A DNA stretch of 46,274 bases from Atlanticothrix silvestris CENA357 (GCF_016056295.1 NZ_JAECZB010000024.1:1-46274), one strand, 5' to 3'. Shown: positions 1 through 9,312, counted from the stretch's first letter. Translations and numbers: made by a program. The notes: generated by a model not told the origin, from the sequence alone.

Positions 1-98
1 GGAAGGTGGGGCCCCCTTTGGGGATAAGGGGCAGGGTTAAAGGGTTTGCTTCTTCATCCTTTACCCTTTTCCCCCTCTTCTTGCCTCCCTGCCTCTTC
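1..98. other. Low-complexity DNA at the left edge
   Basis: A purine- then pyrimidine-rich stretch after gcvH. Bases 35-66 match 45335-45366 in inverted orientation at 30 of 32 positions, so it belongs to an interspersed repeat. No gene. Confidence 0.55.
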
Positions 99-491
99 CT
101 ACTCCCCTTCTACCAGGGCGCGATACTCATCAGCCGTCAAGCCGTCATTCACCTCATCAGGATCATTGACGCGTACTTTTAAGAGCCACCCCTCAGCGTA
201 TGGATCTTCTGCCACTTCTTCAGGAGAGTCAATCAAAGCCTCATTTCGCTCTATAACTGTGCCGGTTACTGGTGAACTCAGGTCTTCAACAGCTTTTACC
301 GATTCAATTGAGCCAAAGGTTTCTCCCTTAGCCAGGGCATCGCCAATCTCTGGCAATTCTAAAAACACGACATCACCCAATTGGTCTACGGCAAACTCAG
401 TGATGCCAATGGTGGCAATTTCACCATCTAGCCGCACATATTCATGAGTATCCAGGTATCTCAAATCCTGAGGATATTCAAAAGACGACAT
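99..491 (-). CDS. gcvH: Glycine cleavage system H protein
   Basis: Lipoyl carrier of the glycine cleavage complex. It shuttles the aminomethyl group from the P protein to the T protein and presents the dihydrolipoyl arm to the L protein. The 130-residue length is normal for the family. The lipoylation motif is visible as [11 protein letters not shown], with Lys66 as the attachment site, and the N-terminal stretch [16 protein letters not shown] is typical. It lies 125 bp downstream of gcvT on the same strand, as expected for a gcvT-gcvH unit; gcvP would be expected next, beyond the left edge, but cannot be seen. Function is clear from the motif; cotranscription with gcvT is inferred from spacing. 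Confidence 0.97.
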   Translation of the reverse strand: MSSFEYPQDLRYLDTHEYVRLDGEIATIGITEFAVDQLGDVVFLELPEIGDALAKGETFGSIESVKAVEDLSSPVTGTVIERNEALIDSPEEVAEDPYAEGWLLKVRVNDPDEVNDGLTADEYRALVEGE

Positions 492-616
492 ATCAATTTC
501 CCTTCCAGATCAAACAAATTATCGCCCCAAAAGTCATCTAGGTCATGTTTGTTAATTAAACATAGTGTAGATCCAGTAACTTAAAACACATTATTCCTTA
601 AAAATTGGGAAAGTTA

Positions 617-1753
617 TCAGTTGGTAGCACGATTCTTTGAGCGATAAAAGGGACGTTTAACTACAACTGCTGGGTAAGCTTTGCGCCGAATTTCCACTTC
701 TAGCTGTTGACCAACAGCTGCTAGGTTACTAGGAACGTAGGCTAAGGCAACAGGATAACCAAGGGTAGGAGATATAGTCCCACTAGTTACTTCTCCGACT
801 ACTTGGCCTGCTGATAAAACTTGGTAGCCATGACGGGCAATGTTGCGTCCTGACGTTTGTAAACCTACCAGTCGGCGCTCAACTCCAGCGGCTTTTTGCT
901 GCACCAAAACTTCCCGACCAATAAAATCACCTTTGGTATCAAGATGAACTAGCCATCCTAAACCTGCTTCTAAAGGGGTGGTGGTGTCGTCGATATCTTG
1001 CCCATAGAGTGCCATGGCTGCTTCTAAGCGCAGGGTATCTCTCGCACCAAGTCCACAGGGAATCACCCCAGCATTATAAAGATTTTGCCACAATTCCACC
1101 CCGACTTCCGGATCTACCATCACCTCAAAACCATCTTCGCCGGTGTAACCTGTGCGGGCAATAAAGCCGGGTTTACCTAGTACTGTTGCTGTTAAATGTC
1201 CGAATGCTTTGATTGGTTGTAAGTCTTCTTGCACAAAGGGCTGGAGATATTGAATCGCTTTTGGCCCTTGCACAGCAATCAGGGCTTTTTCTGGTGAAAG
1301 GTCTTGGAATTGCACCTCATCTAAGTCAAGATGTTGCAATAACCACGCTTTGTCTTTAGTAGTGGTGGCTGCATTGACTATGATTAATACCCACTGTAGG
1401 CCAGTGGTATCTTCACCTTGATAGTAAACAATAATGTCGTCAATAACGCCACCTTGGGGATTTAACAAAACGGTATATTGCGCTTCACTAGGTTGCAACC
1501 GATTCAAGTCTGATGGAACTAGACGCTGGAGTTGAGGAATCAAGTCTTTCCCGTGGAGAGTAAATTTACCCATGTGGGATATATCGAACATCCCGGCTGC
1601 ATTTCTAACAGCCTCGTGTTCACGACTAATACCAGTAAACTGCACGGGCATTTCCCAACCACCAAAGCTGGTAAAGCGTGCTTTGATTTCTACACCCAGT
1701 TGATATAAAGGAGTCCGCATCAGAGACGAGGCGATATCTTCTTGATTAGCCAC
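617..1753 (-). CDS. gcvT: Glycine cleavage system T protein (aminomethyltransferase)
   Basis: Tetrahydrofolate-dependent aminomethyltransferase that releases ammonia and makes 5,10-methylene-THF from the H-protein-bound intermediate. At 378 residues it has the usual length. Family signatures are visible: FTSFGGWEMPVQF near residue 30, FDISHMGKF near residue 57, ARTGYTGEDGFE near residue 200, GARDTLRLEA near residue 236, and a C-terminal barrel domain with TSGTISPTLG. The start MANQEDIASS is used because the family's conserved N-terminus begins just after it. No glycine riboswitch was recognised in the 100 bp upstream. Expected to act with gcvH next to it and with gcvP elsewhere. Confidence 0.97.
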   Translation of the reverse strand: MANQEDIASSLMRTPLYQLGVEIKARFTSFGGWEMPVQFTGISREHEAVRNAAGMFDISHMGKFTLHGKDLIPQLQRLVPSDLNRLQPSEAQYTVLLNPQGGVIDDIIVYYQGEDTTGLQWVLIIVNAATTTKDKAWLLQHLDLDEVQFQDLSPEKALIAVQGPKAIQYLQPFVQEDLQPIKAFGHLTATVLGKPGFIARTGYTGEDGFEVMVDPEVGVELWQNLYNAGVIPCGLGARDTLRLEAAMALYGQDIDDTTTPLEAGLGWLVHLDTKGDFIGREVLVQQKAAGVERRLVGLQTSGRNIARHGYQVLSAGQVVGEVTSGTISPTLGYPVALAYVPSNLAAVGQQLEVEIRRKAYPAVVVKRPFYRSKNRATN

Positions 1754-1852
1754 AGATATTTTTGCGATCGCATTTCAACATCTATATATCCTAAGGCAGT
1801 ATTCTTTTATAAAAACAGACAGAAAAATTGTTATGGTCAGCAGCCTTTGTTA

Positions 1853-2137
1853 TTACCGTGCAGCAGAGCAGTAGATTTTTAACCCTTTATTATGTCTAAA
1901 TGTCAAGCAATTACCTCTAGAGTTGTCAGTATCTATAAAAGCTGTTTGTTGATTTTCATTGGTGGTAATTACTAAAATATGGAATAACACAGGTGTCCAT
2001 ATAGCAACACATACTATAGATAAAATTACTCTTACCTTGTTACTGTGAGTATTTTTTGGGCTTGTCTTTGGTCGTGATGCTTGTTTACAAACTGTCTCTG
2101 GTTTCCAAAAATGATCATTAAAGTTGTAATAACTCAT
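1853..2137 (-). CDS. Small single-pass membrane protein, unknown
   Basis: A 94-residue open frame not recognised as a known family. It has a basic N-terminal half (RPKTSPKNTHSNKVR) and then one hydrophobic stretch at about residues 36-57 (VILSIVCVAIWTPVLFHILV), suggesting one membrane span with the short N-terminal part inside by the positive-inside rule. A purine-rich GGAG lies upstream of the ATG, though spaced rather far from it. It sits upstream of gcvT on the same strand with a 99-bp gap, but nothing links it to glycine metabolism. It may be a real small protein or a chance frame; the clear span and the start favour real. Confidence 0.45.
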   Translation of the reverse strand: MSYYNFNDHFWKPETVCKQASRPKTSPKNTHSNKVRVILSIVCVAIWTPVLFHILVITTNENQQTAFIDTDNSRGNCLTFRHNKGLKIYCSAAR

Positions 2138-2932
2138 TTATAAACTGGCTCCAAATTGAGAAATATTAAAATTTACCATAATTAAATAAGTAAAACAAAT
2201 TAATACAAATGTTCTACTTATTAAACTGAATTTATCAATGATTGCAACAAAACAAAGTAGTTGTCTGTGTCTAACAAATGTTATGCCAGAAACAATAATT
2301 TTGTGGATAACCTTAATATAAGGAAATAGTAAGCAATCTTTAGTAATTTATTTCTCTCCCTAACGAAAGAAGTTATATCTCAAAAAAGATAGAAATTTTA
2401 ATTAATTTGACTGTTCAAATTCCAGACAGATAAAGGCTCAGCGATCGCATAAGATTGCAACAAGTAGATTGCGTGCTGCTAGTAATGCCTTTGAATCTCT
2501 GTTTGTCCAGAAGACCGAACTTTTTTGGTTTGTTTTAACTACTTGTTTTACAATTTAGATATAAATCACTATAAGTCTTGATAGCGAAATTAAATTAATC
2601 TTCTTAAGATTCCACTAGATATAAAATTCATCAAAAAACTTGAAAAGCCTATCACCAAACAAATACAGACAACAGAAAAATCAGCACAGCAAAATTTTAA
2701 AGTTGATATCATTGATATTCAAGAGCTAAATACTTCTTCAATTAATCATCCTGTAGTTGAATCTGTTGGTAAATCAAGGTGGAAAATTTCTGAAATTTGC
2801 AAAGATATTCGATTGGATGATTTTTCATGGCATTTTTAAAGAAAACAGGTTTAGTCTCAGTAAATCAAAAAGACTCTCTAGTGCGGTTTAATAGTGAATG
2901 GCGGAAGTGTTGAGATTTATTAAGAAGAGATT
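2138..2932. other. AT-rich spacer with a decayed gene remnant
   Basis: No intact gene. The first 450 bases are AT-rich with one HIP1 site and show nothing recognisable. The last 320 bases carry a protein-like but startless and frameshifted reading frame, listed separately. The spacer probably also holds promoters for the small membrane protein (minus) and the pentapeptide protein (plus), but none could be assigned. Confidence 0.5.
2594..2913 (+). pseudogene. Startless, frameshifted gene remnant
   Basis: Frame 2594-2839 is open for 81 codons after an in-frame TAA at 2591. It has no ATG or GTG; the only TTG is close to its end. The translation looks protein-like, with KLEKPITKQIQTTEKSAQQN and then KSRWKISEICKDIRLDDF. 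It stops inside a run of five T at 2833-2837. Reading with one additional T would continue directly into the overlapping frame 2827-2913 (LKKTGLVSVNQKDSLVRFNS), which ends at TGA 2911. I read this as the 3' remnant of one gene that lost its 5' end and then shifted frame. The family is not recognised. A sequencing error in the T run would explain the shift but not the missing start. Confidence 0.4.
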
Positions 2933-3427
2933 ATGAAGTATCGGCAACTATTGGCTAGCGCTGTCTTAGCTATGGTTCTTTTTTTGTTTCCCCTGTCGGC
3001 GCAGGCCGCAAGTTCTTCTAGTATTACCCGTTCTGCTGGTGATGAACTAAAAGGCAAGGATTATTCTGGTCAAAATCTAGTTGGCACTGAGTTTACCAAT
3101 GTAAGTTTAGAAAATGCTAACTTTAGCAATGCTAACTTACGCGGTGGTGTGTTTAATGGTAGTCTTTTAGAGGGAGTAAATCTGCATGGTGTAGATTTTA
3201 GTGAAGGCATAGCCTATTTGGTAAGGTTCAAGGGCGCTGATTTGAGCGATGCAGTTTTTACAGATGCAATGATGCTGCGTTCTATATTTGATGATGTTGA
3301 CATCACAGGCGCAGATTTTACAAACGCAATTTTAGATGGTTTGCAGGTGAAAAAACTCTGCACTCAAGCCAATGGTGTTAATTCTAAAACTGGTGTAGCT
3401 ACTCGTGAATCTTTAGGATGTAAGTAG
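2933..3427 (+). CDS. Pentapeptide-repeat protein with signal peptide
   Basis: A 164-residue exported protein. Residues 1-26 form a Sec-type signal peptide (KYRQLLASAVLAMVLFLFPL, then AQA and a likely cleavage site). The mature part is built of pentapeptide repeats with the A(D/N)Lxx pattern, for example ENANFSNANLRGG, GADLSDAVF and GADFTNAIL, which fold as a right-handed four-sided beta helix. The tail has two cysteines (KKLCTQ and ESLGCK) that could form a disulfide. Small lumenal pentapeptide proteins of this architecture are known in cyanobacterial and plant thylakoids, so a thylakoid lumen or periplasm location is likely; the molecular role is unknown. A purine-rich AAGAAGAGA lies just before the ATG. 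Confidence 0.9.
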   Translation: MKYRQLLASAVLAMVLFLFPLSAQAASSSSITRSAGDELKGKDYSGQNLVGTEFTNVSLENANFSNANLRGGVFNGSLLEGVNLHGVDFSEGIAYLVRFKGADLSDAVFTDAMMLRSIFDDVDITGADFTNAILDGLQVKKLCTQANGVNSKTGVATRESLGCK

Positions 3428-3466
3428 ATAATCATCCCCTTCTTAGTCAGTAAAGAGGGGGATTAT
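3427..3466 (+). terminator. Imperfect hairpin after the pentapeptide gene
   Basis: The arms at 3427-3444 and 3452-3466 pair through GATAATC, CCCC and TCTT with small bulges around a 7-nt loop. It begins at the stop codon. There is no strong T run after it, so it may stabilise the 3' end rather than act as a classical intrinsic terminator. Confidence 0.5.
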
Positions 3467-3581
3467 CTCATATTGAAATAGCTAATTGTTTCCCTTAAGC
3501 CCTATCCATAGGTAATTGTCAAAATAGATTTAAATTAGCTAAATACATTAGTTAATAGCCCTCTAAACTAAGATTAGAAGT

Positions 3582-4448
3582 ATGGAAAGCAAACAGCTAG
3601 GAAAAACGGGTATTTCTGTAAGTGCCATTGGCTTAGGTGGAATGCCAATGTCAATTTCCAATCGTCCGCCCGAATCGCAATCTATCGCAGTTATTCATCA
3701 TGCCTTGGATTTGGGTATTACATTTATTGATACCGCTGACTCTTATTGCCAAGATGAATTAGACAAACATCACAATGAGCGATTAATTCACAAGGCACTT
3801 AACAGTTATAAAGGCGACGTTAGCCGTATGATTGTAGCAACTAAAGGCGGTTTGATGCGTCCAAATGGTAGTTGGACACGTAATGGTAGTCCAGAACATT
3901 TGCGTCAAACAATTCGTGCCAGTTTTGAAGCTTTAGGTGGAAATAAACCCATCGATATTTGGCAATATCACGCTCCTGATTCCAATTACACAATTGAGAA
4001 ATCTCTCGCACCAGCAAAAGAAGCAGTAGCAGATGGTTTAATTCGGTTTGTAGGAGTTTCTAATTTTTCTGTTGAACAAATTAAGCGATCGCGGGATGTG
4101 GTAGATATTGTCTCAGTGCAAAATCAATACAGTCCTTGGCAACGACAACCCGAAACTGATGGCGTGTTGAAGTATTGTGAACAGGAAGAATTAACCTTTT
4201 TACCTTGGAGTCCTTTTGGTGGTAGTCGCCGTCATAGTGATTTACAAGATATTCCCGTGATCGCTCAGTTAGCCAAAGAAAAAGGCGTATCGGTATACAA
4301 TATTGTGTTGGCTTGGTTGCGTTCTAAATCGCCCTGTATTTTACCGATTCCTGGTGCTAGCAAGACTTCTAGTATTGAAGATTCAGTGCGTGCCATTGAT
4401 GTAAAATTATCTGAGCAAGAAGTGGAAAAAATTAATCAAGCAACATAA
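3582..4448 (+). CDS. Aldo/keto reductase
   Basis: NAD(P)H-dependent oxidoreductase of the AKR TIM-barrel superfamily, 288 residues. The catalytic tetrad is visible: Asp and Tyr in FIDTADSY, Lys in VATKGG and His in IWQYHAPD. The cofactor-side motif IPIPGASKTSSIEDS near residue 255 is also typical. The N-terminus KQLGKTGISVSAIGLGGMP is the family start, so the ATG is secure. The substrate cannot be read from sequence. It stands alone, convergent with the long helical-repeat protein that follows on the minus strand. Confidence 0.93.
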   Translation: MESKQLGKTGISVSAIGLGGMPMSISNRPPESQSIAVIHHALDLGITFIDTADSYCQDELDKHHNERLIHKALNSYKGDVSRMIVATKGGLMRPNGSWTRNGSPEHLRQTIRASFEALGGNKPIDIWQYHAPDSNYTIEKSLAPAKEAVADGLIRFVGVSNFSVEQIKRSRDVVDIVSVQNQYSPWQRQPETDGVLKYCEQEELTFLPWSPFGGSRRHSDLQDIPVIAQLAKEKGVSVYNIVLAWLRSKSPCILPIPGASKTSSIEDSVRAIDVKLSEQEVEKINQAT

Positions 4449-4529
4449 AAAATAGGAGATCACAATTATCTATTGATAAACCTCCTACAAAGTAAATTTT
4501 GCAAGAGGTTAACTCCAACTGATTAAAAA

Positions 4530-6626
4530 TCACCCTTCATTAATAGGAGTTATGGGCTGCAATTGCGGATACTCAGGCTGAGATGGAGGCGGAGGCGGAG
4601 GTTCAGGATTAAGAAACTGTTGCCAAGTCTTAATTTGATCTTGCGCTGCACTATAAGCAGAACTACCACGCGGAATCAACTTAGCAGTCTCAATGGCTTT
4701 GTAAAGATCAGAATTACCCTGAGAGCGTGCTATATCTAATAACTGCTGACTCCACTGATCAAGGGCTACATTCACATCCAAGCGCAACACACTATTATTT
4801 GACACCTTATCAGCTAGACGCATCGCCTCAACCAAAGCTTCTGGTGTACCAGCAAGTGCTAGTTCACGTGCTTTTTTCCAGTTTTCTCTGGCGCGGATTT
4901 GTCCTGACCAGTCATCTATAGCTGCTTGTGCTTCGCTAGAAAGCGATCGCCCTGACGATGCAATTGCTTGAGCCGCACTAATCGCAGCAGGTAAATTTCC
5001 ACTCTGAGCTAGTTCTCGTGCTTGATCTAAGTATGGTTGGTCTTGAATGCGTTCAACTTTAGCTGTCCAAGTACCAATCCTTCTGCGTGCTTCTGGATAC
5101 AACGCCCGACCCCGACCGATTTGACTAGCCTCAGCGATCGCAGCTTGTAAAGAATTAATATCCCCCATAAAAGCTATCTGTTCAGCACGTTCCAAGTAAG
5201 GTTGATCTTCGATTGTTTCTACTTGGGTACGCCAACGACTCGCCTCTTGCTTAGCTTCCGATGCACGGGGATTATTAACAGGAATCATCTGTACTTCCGC
5301 GATCGCTGCTGTTAATTCGTTCACTGTTCCTTGGCTAGCCAATGTTCGCGCTCTTTCTAAACGAGCTACGTCTTCAATTTCTAACTGCCAACGAGTAATT
5401 AATTGTTGTGCTTTGTCATAAACTGGTCTGGAAGGATCAATTTGTTGCGCCTGGGAGATTGCTGTTTCTAAACCAGCAACAGTACCTATCCATGCGCTTC
5501 TTTGAGCATCAGCCAAAGCAATAAAGTCTTCAACTTCTGTTTGTAATTTAGTACTGTCGGGAATTTGCCTAGCAATATCAAGAGCTGTATCAGCGTCGCG
5601 TGTATCTAATTTTGCTTGTGCTAACTCCAGCATTTTGCGCCCAAATGCCGGAACCAATTCCTGTGCTTTCTGATAAAGATAACTGTCTGACCCTATCGAC
5701 TCAGCGATTTTGATCGCTTCTAGTAAGTTATCTACTACTTTGCTATCTGCTAAACCTTCAGCTTTGGCTAATTTTTCGCCATCTTCCCGTGCTGAGGTAA
5801 TTAAGCGATTTAATTGATCATATTTAGTACTTGCCCAAAATTTATTATCTACACGTAGCAATTTAGCTGACAACATAAATGCTGATTGCCAACGCCTTTG
5901 CTTTAATTCTCCTTCGGCTTCTTGGTAGATACCTTCTGCTTTCGACCAAATTGACTGCCATTGAGAAACTTGATTGTCTACTAATTTATACGCTGCTAGG
6001 TCTTCGGGTATTTTACGTGCAGTGGCGATCGCTTCTTCTAAATTTCCCCCTTGAAAACTTTGATCAGCTAGGCGTAAAATATCTTTTGACCATTCCTCTA
6101 AGAAACGCTCAATTTCTCCATGCAGGGGATGATTTTGGGGCAGTTGTCTCACCATAGCGATCGCTTGTAGCAAGTCATCCACCTTCTGTTTAGAAGCTGC
6201 CAACTGAGCGCAATGTAATCGCACCGACGCACTAGCCAAAGGCCAAAAAATTGATGGGCAGTTGGGAGCAGATGGTAACTTGAACAGCATCGCCATCGCC
6301 AAAAACCCTATACTACCGGGAATTAACGTTAACAATACTGACCACAATACCCAGCTTTTCATCCAGCGTGGCAATCGCTGAGAATTTTTACTGGGTAAAC
6401 TTGTATTTTCTGAGTTAGTATCTATAGGTAATCCTTCTGTACGAGACGCTCCGCTAACGGAATCCTTTTTGTTTCGCCGCTTCATTGACTTAGAGGTAGA
6501 ACCAGTAGCTGGGGCACCAAATACTGGAGTTTCACCAAATTGTTGACTTTTGGATGATCCTCCGATTTTATCTGGCTCTCTCGCTTTGCCTGAGGACCAA
6601 CTGTCTGGAATATCTCGCTCTGTCAT
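4530..6626 (-). CDS. Membrane-anchored helical-repeat protein, unknown function
   Basis: A 698-residue protein of a type I associate with cyanobacteria but cannot name. Residues 1-90 are polar and probably disordered and cytoplasmic. One membrane span follows at about 92-116 (WVLWSVLLTLIPGSIGFLAM). From about 130 to 670 there are repeated helical units of some 70 residues with the recurring pattern of a helix, a short turn, then AIAxAxxI; near-identical repeat joints read VETIEDQPYLERA and VERIQDQPYLDQA. The C-terminus is proline-rich (EPPPPPPSQPEYPQLQP). The units resemble TPR-like antiparallel helices, which would make this a periplasmic scaffold or binding protein. Database names such as chromosome segregation ATPase would not be supported: no Walker motifs are visible. 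Confidence 0.85.
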   Translation of the reverse strand: MTERDIPDSWSSGKAREPDKIGGSSKSQQFGETPVFGAPATGSTSKSMKRRNKKDSVSGASRTEGLPIDTNSENTSLPSKNSQRLPRWMKSWVLWSVLLTLIPGSIGFLAMAMLFKLPSAPNCPSIFWPLASASVRLHCAQLAASKQKVDDLLQAIAMVRQLPQNHPLHGEIERFLEEWSKDILRLADQSFQGGNLEEAIATARKIPEDLAAYKLVDNQVSQWQSIWSKAEGIYQEAEGELKQRRWQSAFMLSAKLLRVDNKFWASTKYDQLNRLITSAREDGEKLAKAEGLADSKVVDNLLEAIKIAESIGSDSYLYQKAQELVPAFGRKMLELAQAKLDTRDADTALDIARQIPDSTKLQTEVEDFIALADAQRSAWIGTVAGLETAISQAQQIDPSRPVYDKAQQLITRWQLEIEDVARLERARTLASQGTVNELTAAIAEVQMIPVNNPRASEAKQEASRWRTQVETIEDQPYLERAEQIAFMGDINSLQAAIAEASQIGRGRALYPEARRRIGTWTAKVERIQDQPYLDQARELAQSGNLPAAISAAQAIASSGRSLSSEAQAAIDDWSGQIRARENWKKARELALAGTPEALVEAMRLADKVSNNSVLRLDVNVALDQWSQQLLDIARSQGNSDLYKAIETAKLIPRGSSAYSAAQDQIKTWQQFLNPEPPPPPPSQPEYPQLQPITPINEG

Positions 6627-6780
6627 TTCTCACACCAAAATAATTGAATAGCGATCTGTTTTAGGTCGATAATTCCATTGTTGCCATAGTAGCTTTCCCA
6701 TAATTAAAAAGCTACTTTTTTACTTGATCTTGCTCCATAAATATCATTAATCTTTTGAAAACATAGTGTCGTTTTATACT

Positions 6781-7686
6781 TTATCCAGAAATAGAAGATT
6801 CCGTTTGCAAATCAACTATCAATTGAGCCAAATGATCACTGCTTGCCTGATAAACTCTGCCACAAAAGTCGCAAGTTGCCTCAGCACCATCATCTTGAAT
6901 AATCATATCTTGCAACTCGGCTTCTCCTAGGATTTTCAATGCTCCTAAAACGCGATCAAAAGAGCAGCCACAGTGAAAGCGTAGCATTTGGCTTTCAGGA
7001 AAGATTGTTAGCCCCATGTCTCCTAGTAGATCATTCAAGATTTCCGTTAACGTCTTGCCAGCTTGCAACAACGGCGTAAATCCTGATAAAGCAGATACCC
7101 GTGATTCTAAGGTTGCTACCAATGCTTCATCTCTGGCAGCTTTAGGTAGCACTTGCACTAATAACCCCCCGGCAGCCGTAACTCCACCTGCTCCCACGAA
7201 CACGCCTAAAACTAGTGCTGAAGGTGTTTGTTCGGAATTCATGAGGTAATGAGCCACATCGTCACCAATTTCGCCCGAAACGAGTTCTACGGTACTAGAG
7301 TAAGGGTAGCCGTAACCGATATCTCGCACCACATACAAATATCCGTCACCTACTGCACCACCGACATCGAGTTTACCTTTAGCATTAGGAGGCAATTCTA
7401 TAGATGGGTTTCCTACATAGCCGCGTACAGTTCCATCCAAGCCTGCATCTACCAATATACCACCTAAAGGCCCATCGCCCTTGACCCGGACATTAACCCT
7501 AGATCCAACACGTTTCATGCTAGAAGCCATCAATAAACCAGCTGCCATAGTCCGTCCCAGTGCTGCTGTGGCCACATAAGAGAGCTTGTGGCGCTGCCGT
7601 GCATCTTCTGTTAAGCGTGTGGTGATCACACCCACTGCCCGAATTCCACCTTCGGCTGCTGCTGCACGAATTAACTGATCTGCCAT
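6781..7686 (-). CDS. hslO: Hsp33 redox-regulated chaperone
   Basis: Holdase chaperone activated by oxidation, in the cytoplasm. The zinc-binding redox switch is visible near the C-terminus as CGCSFDRV and, about 30 residues on, CDFCGRVY, giving the CxC...CxxC set. The body matches the family (GDGPLGGILVDAGLDGTVRG, and ASSMKRVGSRVNVRVKGDG). I choose the ATG at 7686, giving MADQLIRAAAAEGG and 301 residues, over an upstream in-frame codon at 7716. The family begins here, and an AAGG ribosome-binding site lies about 6 nt before it. Monocistronic as far as can be seen, divergent from the next gene. Confidence 0.95.
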   Translation of the reverse strand: MADQLIRAAAAEGGIRAVGVITTRLTEDARQRHKLSYVATAALGRTMAAGLLMASSMKRVGSRVNVRVKGDGPLGGILVDAGLDGTVRGYVGNPSIELPPNAKGKLDVGGAVGDGYLYVVRDIGYGYPYSSTVELVSGEIGDDVAHYLMNSEQTPSALVLGVFVGAGGVTAAGGLLVQVLPKAARDEALVATLESRVSALSGFTPLLQAGKTLTEILNDLLGDMGLTIFPESQMLRFHCGCSFDRVLGALKILGEAELQDMIIQDDGAEATCDFCGRVYQASSDHLAQLIVDLQTESSISG

Positions 7687-7840
7687 GAAAAACCTTACAT
7701 TTCTTAACAAGTTCACTTTTTCTATTCTAAGTTCTCATTTGCTAGAAAAGTGGACTGGCGATCGCTAGTGACTGGATTTGCAATACTAGAAACTACAATT
7801 CACTAAAAGTGATGTCTCACTGTTAAACAATACTAGAAAC

Positions 7841-8227
7841 ATGCTAGGTAATTTTCAACAAAGCCAACTGCGGATAGAAATCGAAGCGTCAGCCGATGCC
7901 ATTCATGACAGTTTATTGCATCCAGAGCAATTAGGAAAATGGCTCTTAGGACAACGCTTTGCTCCAGGAATGCCAGAAGAACTGCATCCAGGGTTTAAGT
8001 TTACAACTTGGGCTGGGCTAGTTCCAGTTCATCATCAAGTCGACGTGGCAAAATCCAACTGTCTGCGCTTACTACTTAGTGGAGGTATTGATGGATTTCA
8101 TGAATGGTATTGGGGAGAAGGCTGGGTGCAATCCCGCCTCGAAGGAGTTTCAATTTTGCCTTTAAATTTAGGACAAAGCTTAAATCTGTTGAGCTTGCGT
8201 CAGTTTCTTGCAACTCAAACACACTGA
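7841..8227 (+). CDS. SRPBCC-like small protein
   Basis: A 128-residue protein resembling the SRPBCC (START/polyketide cyclase-like) fold. It opens with a beta strand followed by ASADAIHDSLLHPEQLGKWL, the usual first helices, and continues with a strand-rich core (GFKFTTWAGLVPVHHQVDVA) and a final amphipathic helix (LGQSLNLLSLRQFL). It is a little shorter than typical members. The ligand is unknown. It is divergent from hslO with a 154-bp shared upstream region containing a HIP1-like site, but no functional link to the chaperone can be shown. Confidence 0.75.
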   Translation: MLGNFQQSQLRIEIEASADAIHDSLLHPEQLGKWLLGQRFAPGMPEELHPGFKFTTWAGLVPVHHQVDVAKSNCLRLLLSGGIDGFHEWYWGEGWVQSRLEGVSILPLNLGQSLNLLSLRQFLATQTH

Positions 8228-8841
8228 AAATATTTGATAATCTTCAGAATTAAGAAGGGTTGAAACTATAAATCTAAATTCCTCTCCACCATAAAAGTCA
8301 GGTCTGTAACTAAGCTTTATGAAACTGCTGATTACAGAACTAACTCGCGCTTTCAAACGCATCTTGATAACCACGACTGAAGCTTTTAGGGAGTGACAAA
8401 TAATAAATACCCCAAAGTTTGTTGTGGTGCAGGTATCCTGTTGGCTAATCACCAAAGACGGGCAGGATGCCCACACCACAAAATGGGATAATTTGATTTT
8501 TTGAAAGTTATTTACTAGTGCTGCTGGTCTTGGCTTGGCTGGAATAAAGATTGCTCGCCCTGCTAGGTTGATACCATCTAACTTTAAAAATGATACAAAT
8601 ACGTTGGTAGGGAACAATGCCGTGCCCTTACGAGAAATCTATATGTATCAAGGTTTTGTGAATTGGTATGAGACTATGCTGCTTGCCCATACAAGCCTGT
8701 TAGCAAAAAACATAGTATTACTTCGTTAAATTTATATAATCTTTAATCCAGTAATTATACGATTTTTCATATTATAATTACACAACGCTGTTAAAACTAC
8801 TTTATATATTATTAACAAGCAGTTAGCATAAAAAAGTTTAT
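8228..8841. other. Gene-free stretch made largely of repeat-derived sequence
   Basis: It contains a palindromic interspersed repeat (8422-8481) and, near 8603-8650, sequence resembling half of a short repeat I associate with Nostoc genomes. Open frames on both strands here follow the repeats and have biased, unconserved-looking translations, so no gene is called. The final 120 bases are AT-rich and may hold the promoter of the membrane protein at 8842. Confidence 0.5.
8422..8481. repeat. Palindromic interspersed repeat
   Basis: The arms at 8422-8440 (TTGTGGTGCAGGTATCCTG) and 8463-8481 are inverted copies matching at 16 of 19 positions around a 22-nt loop. The pattern resembles repeats I have seen in spacers of Nostoc genomes; copy number here cannot be tested beyond this window. 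Confidence 0.6.
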
Positions 8842-9312
8842 ATGAAGCGAGAGATTATCACAAGGCGAGATATCGAAAAACAAATCCGAGATATTGAAAC
8901 TGCTCAACCATATTTAGAAGATTCAACAGATTCTAACACTGCCAGAAATCTAATCCCAAAACAGGATGATTACCAGTCAAAATTACTTAAATACATTCCT
9001 ACAGAAGTTGTAGCGCTATATATAACACTTGATGGCATTGTCAAAGCAGCATTTAATCCGCAACTATCACAAGAATATTGGCTTTGGCTTTGGATTATTT
9101 TTGCCATATTATTAATATCTACGCCGCTTTACCTTTGGCGCGTTACTAAGGTTAGAAAGAAAAAACAGCTAGTTATTTCAACTGTCGCCCTTGTGGTTTG
9201 GGTATTTGCCTTAGGTGGGGCTTTTGTTGCTTTCAGATGGTATAAACCCTTCTACGGTGCAATCATTCTTCCATTATATACATTTTTTATACCTATCCTA
9301 GAAGCTGATTAA
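8842..9312 (+). CDS. Three-helix membrane protein, unknown
   Basis: A 156-residue protein. The first 50 residues are charged and probably helical (RRDIEKQIRDIETAQPY). A conserved-looking amphipathic stretch follows (LLKYIPTEVVALYITLDGIV). Three hydrophobic segments come next at about 76-96, 110-132 and 137-153 (YWLWLWIIFAILLISTPLYL, LVISTVALVVWVFALGG, FYGAIILPLYTFFIPIL). It looks like an integral membrane protein with a cytoplasmic N-terminal domain. No enzyme motif is seen. It lies just upstream of the 106-residue protein and the peptidase, all on the plus strand but with gaps over 300 bp, so one operon is unlikely although a shared function is possible. Confidence 0.7.
   Translation: MKREIITRRDIEKQIRDIETAQPYLEDSTDSNTARNLIPKQDDYQSKLLKYIPTEVVALYITLDGIVKAAFNPQLSQEYWLWLWIIFAILLISTPLYLWRVTKVRKKKQLVISTVALVVWVFALGGAFVAFRWYKPFYGAIILPLYTFFIPILEAD

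Noticed and set aside
1754-1852. Glycine riboswitch before gcvT
   Set aside because: The 100 bp upstream of gcvT show no GGAGAG core or paired aptamer structure.
8180-8729. Open frames of 145 (minus) and 64 (plus) codons
   Set aside because: They overlap the end of the SRPBCC gene and a palindromic repeat, have repeat-derived translations, and lack good ribosome-binding sites.
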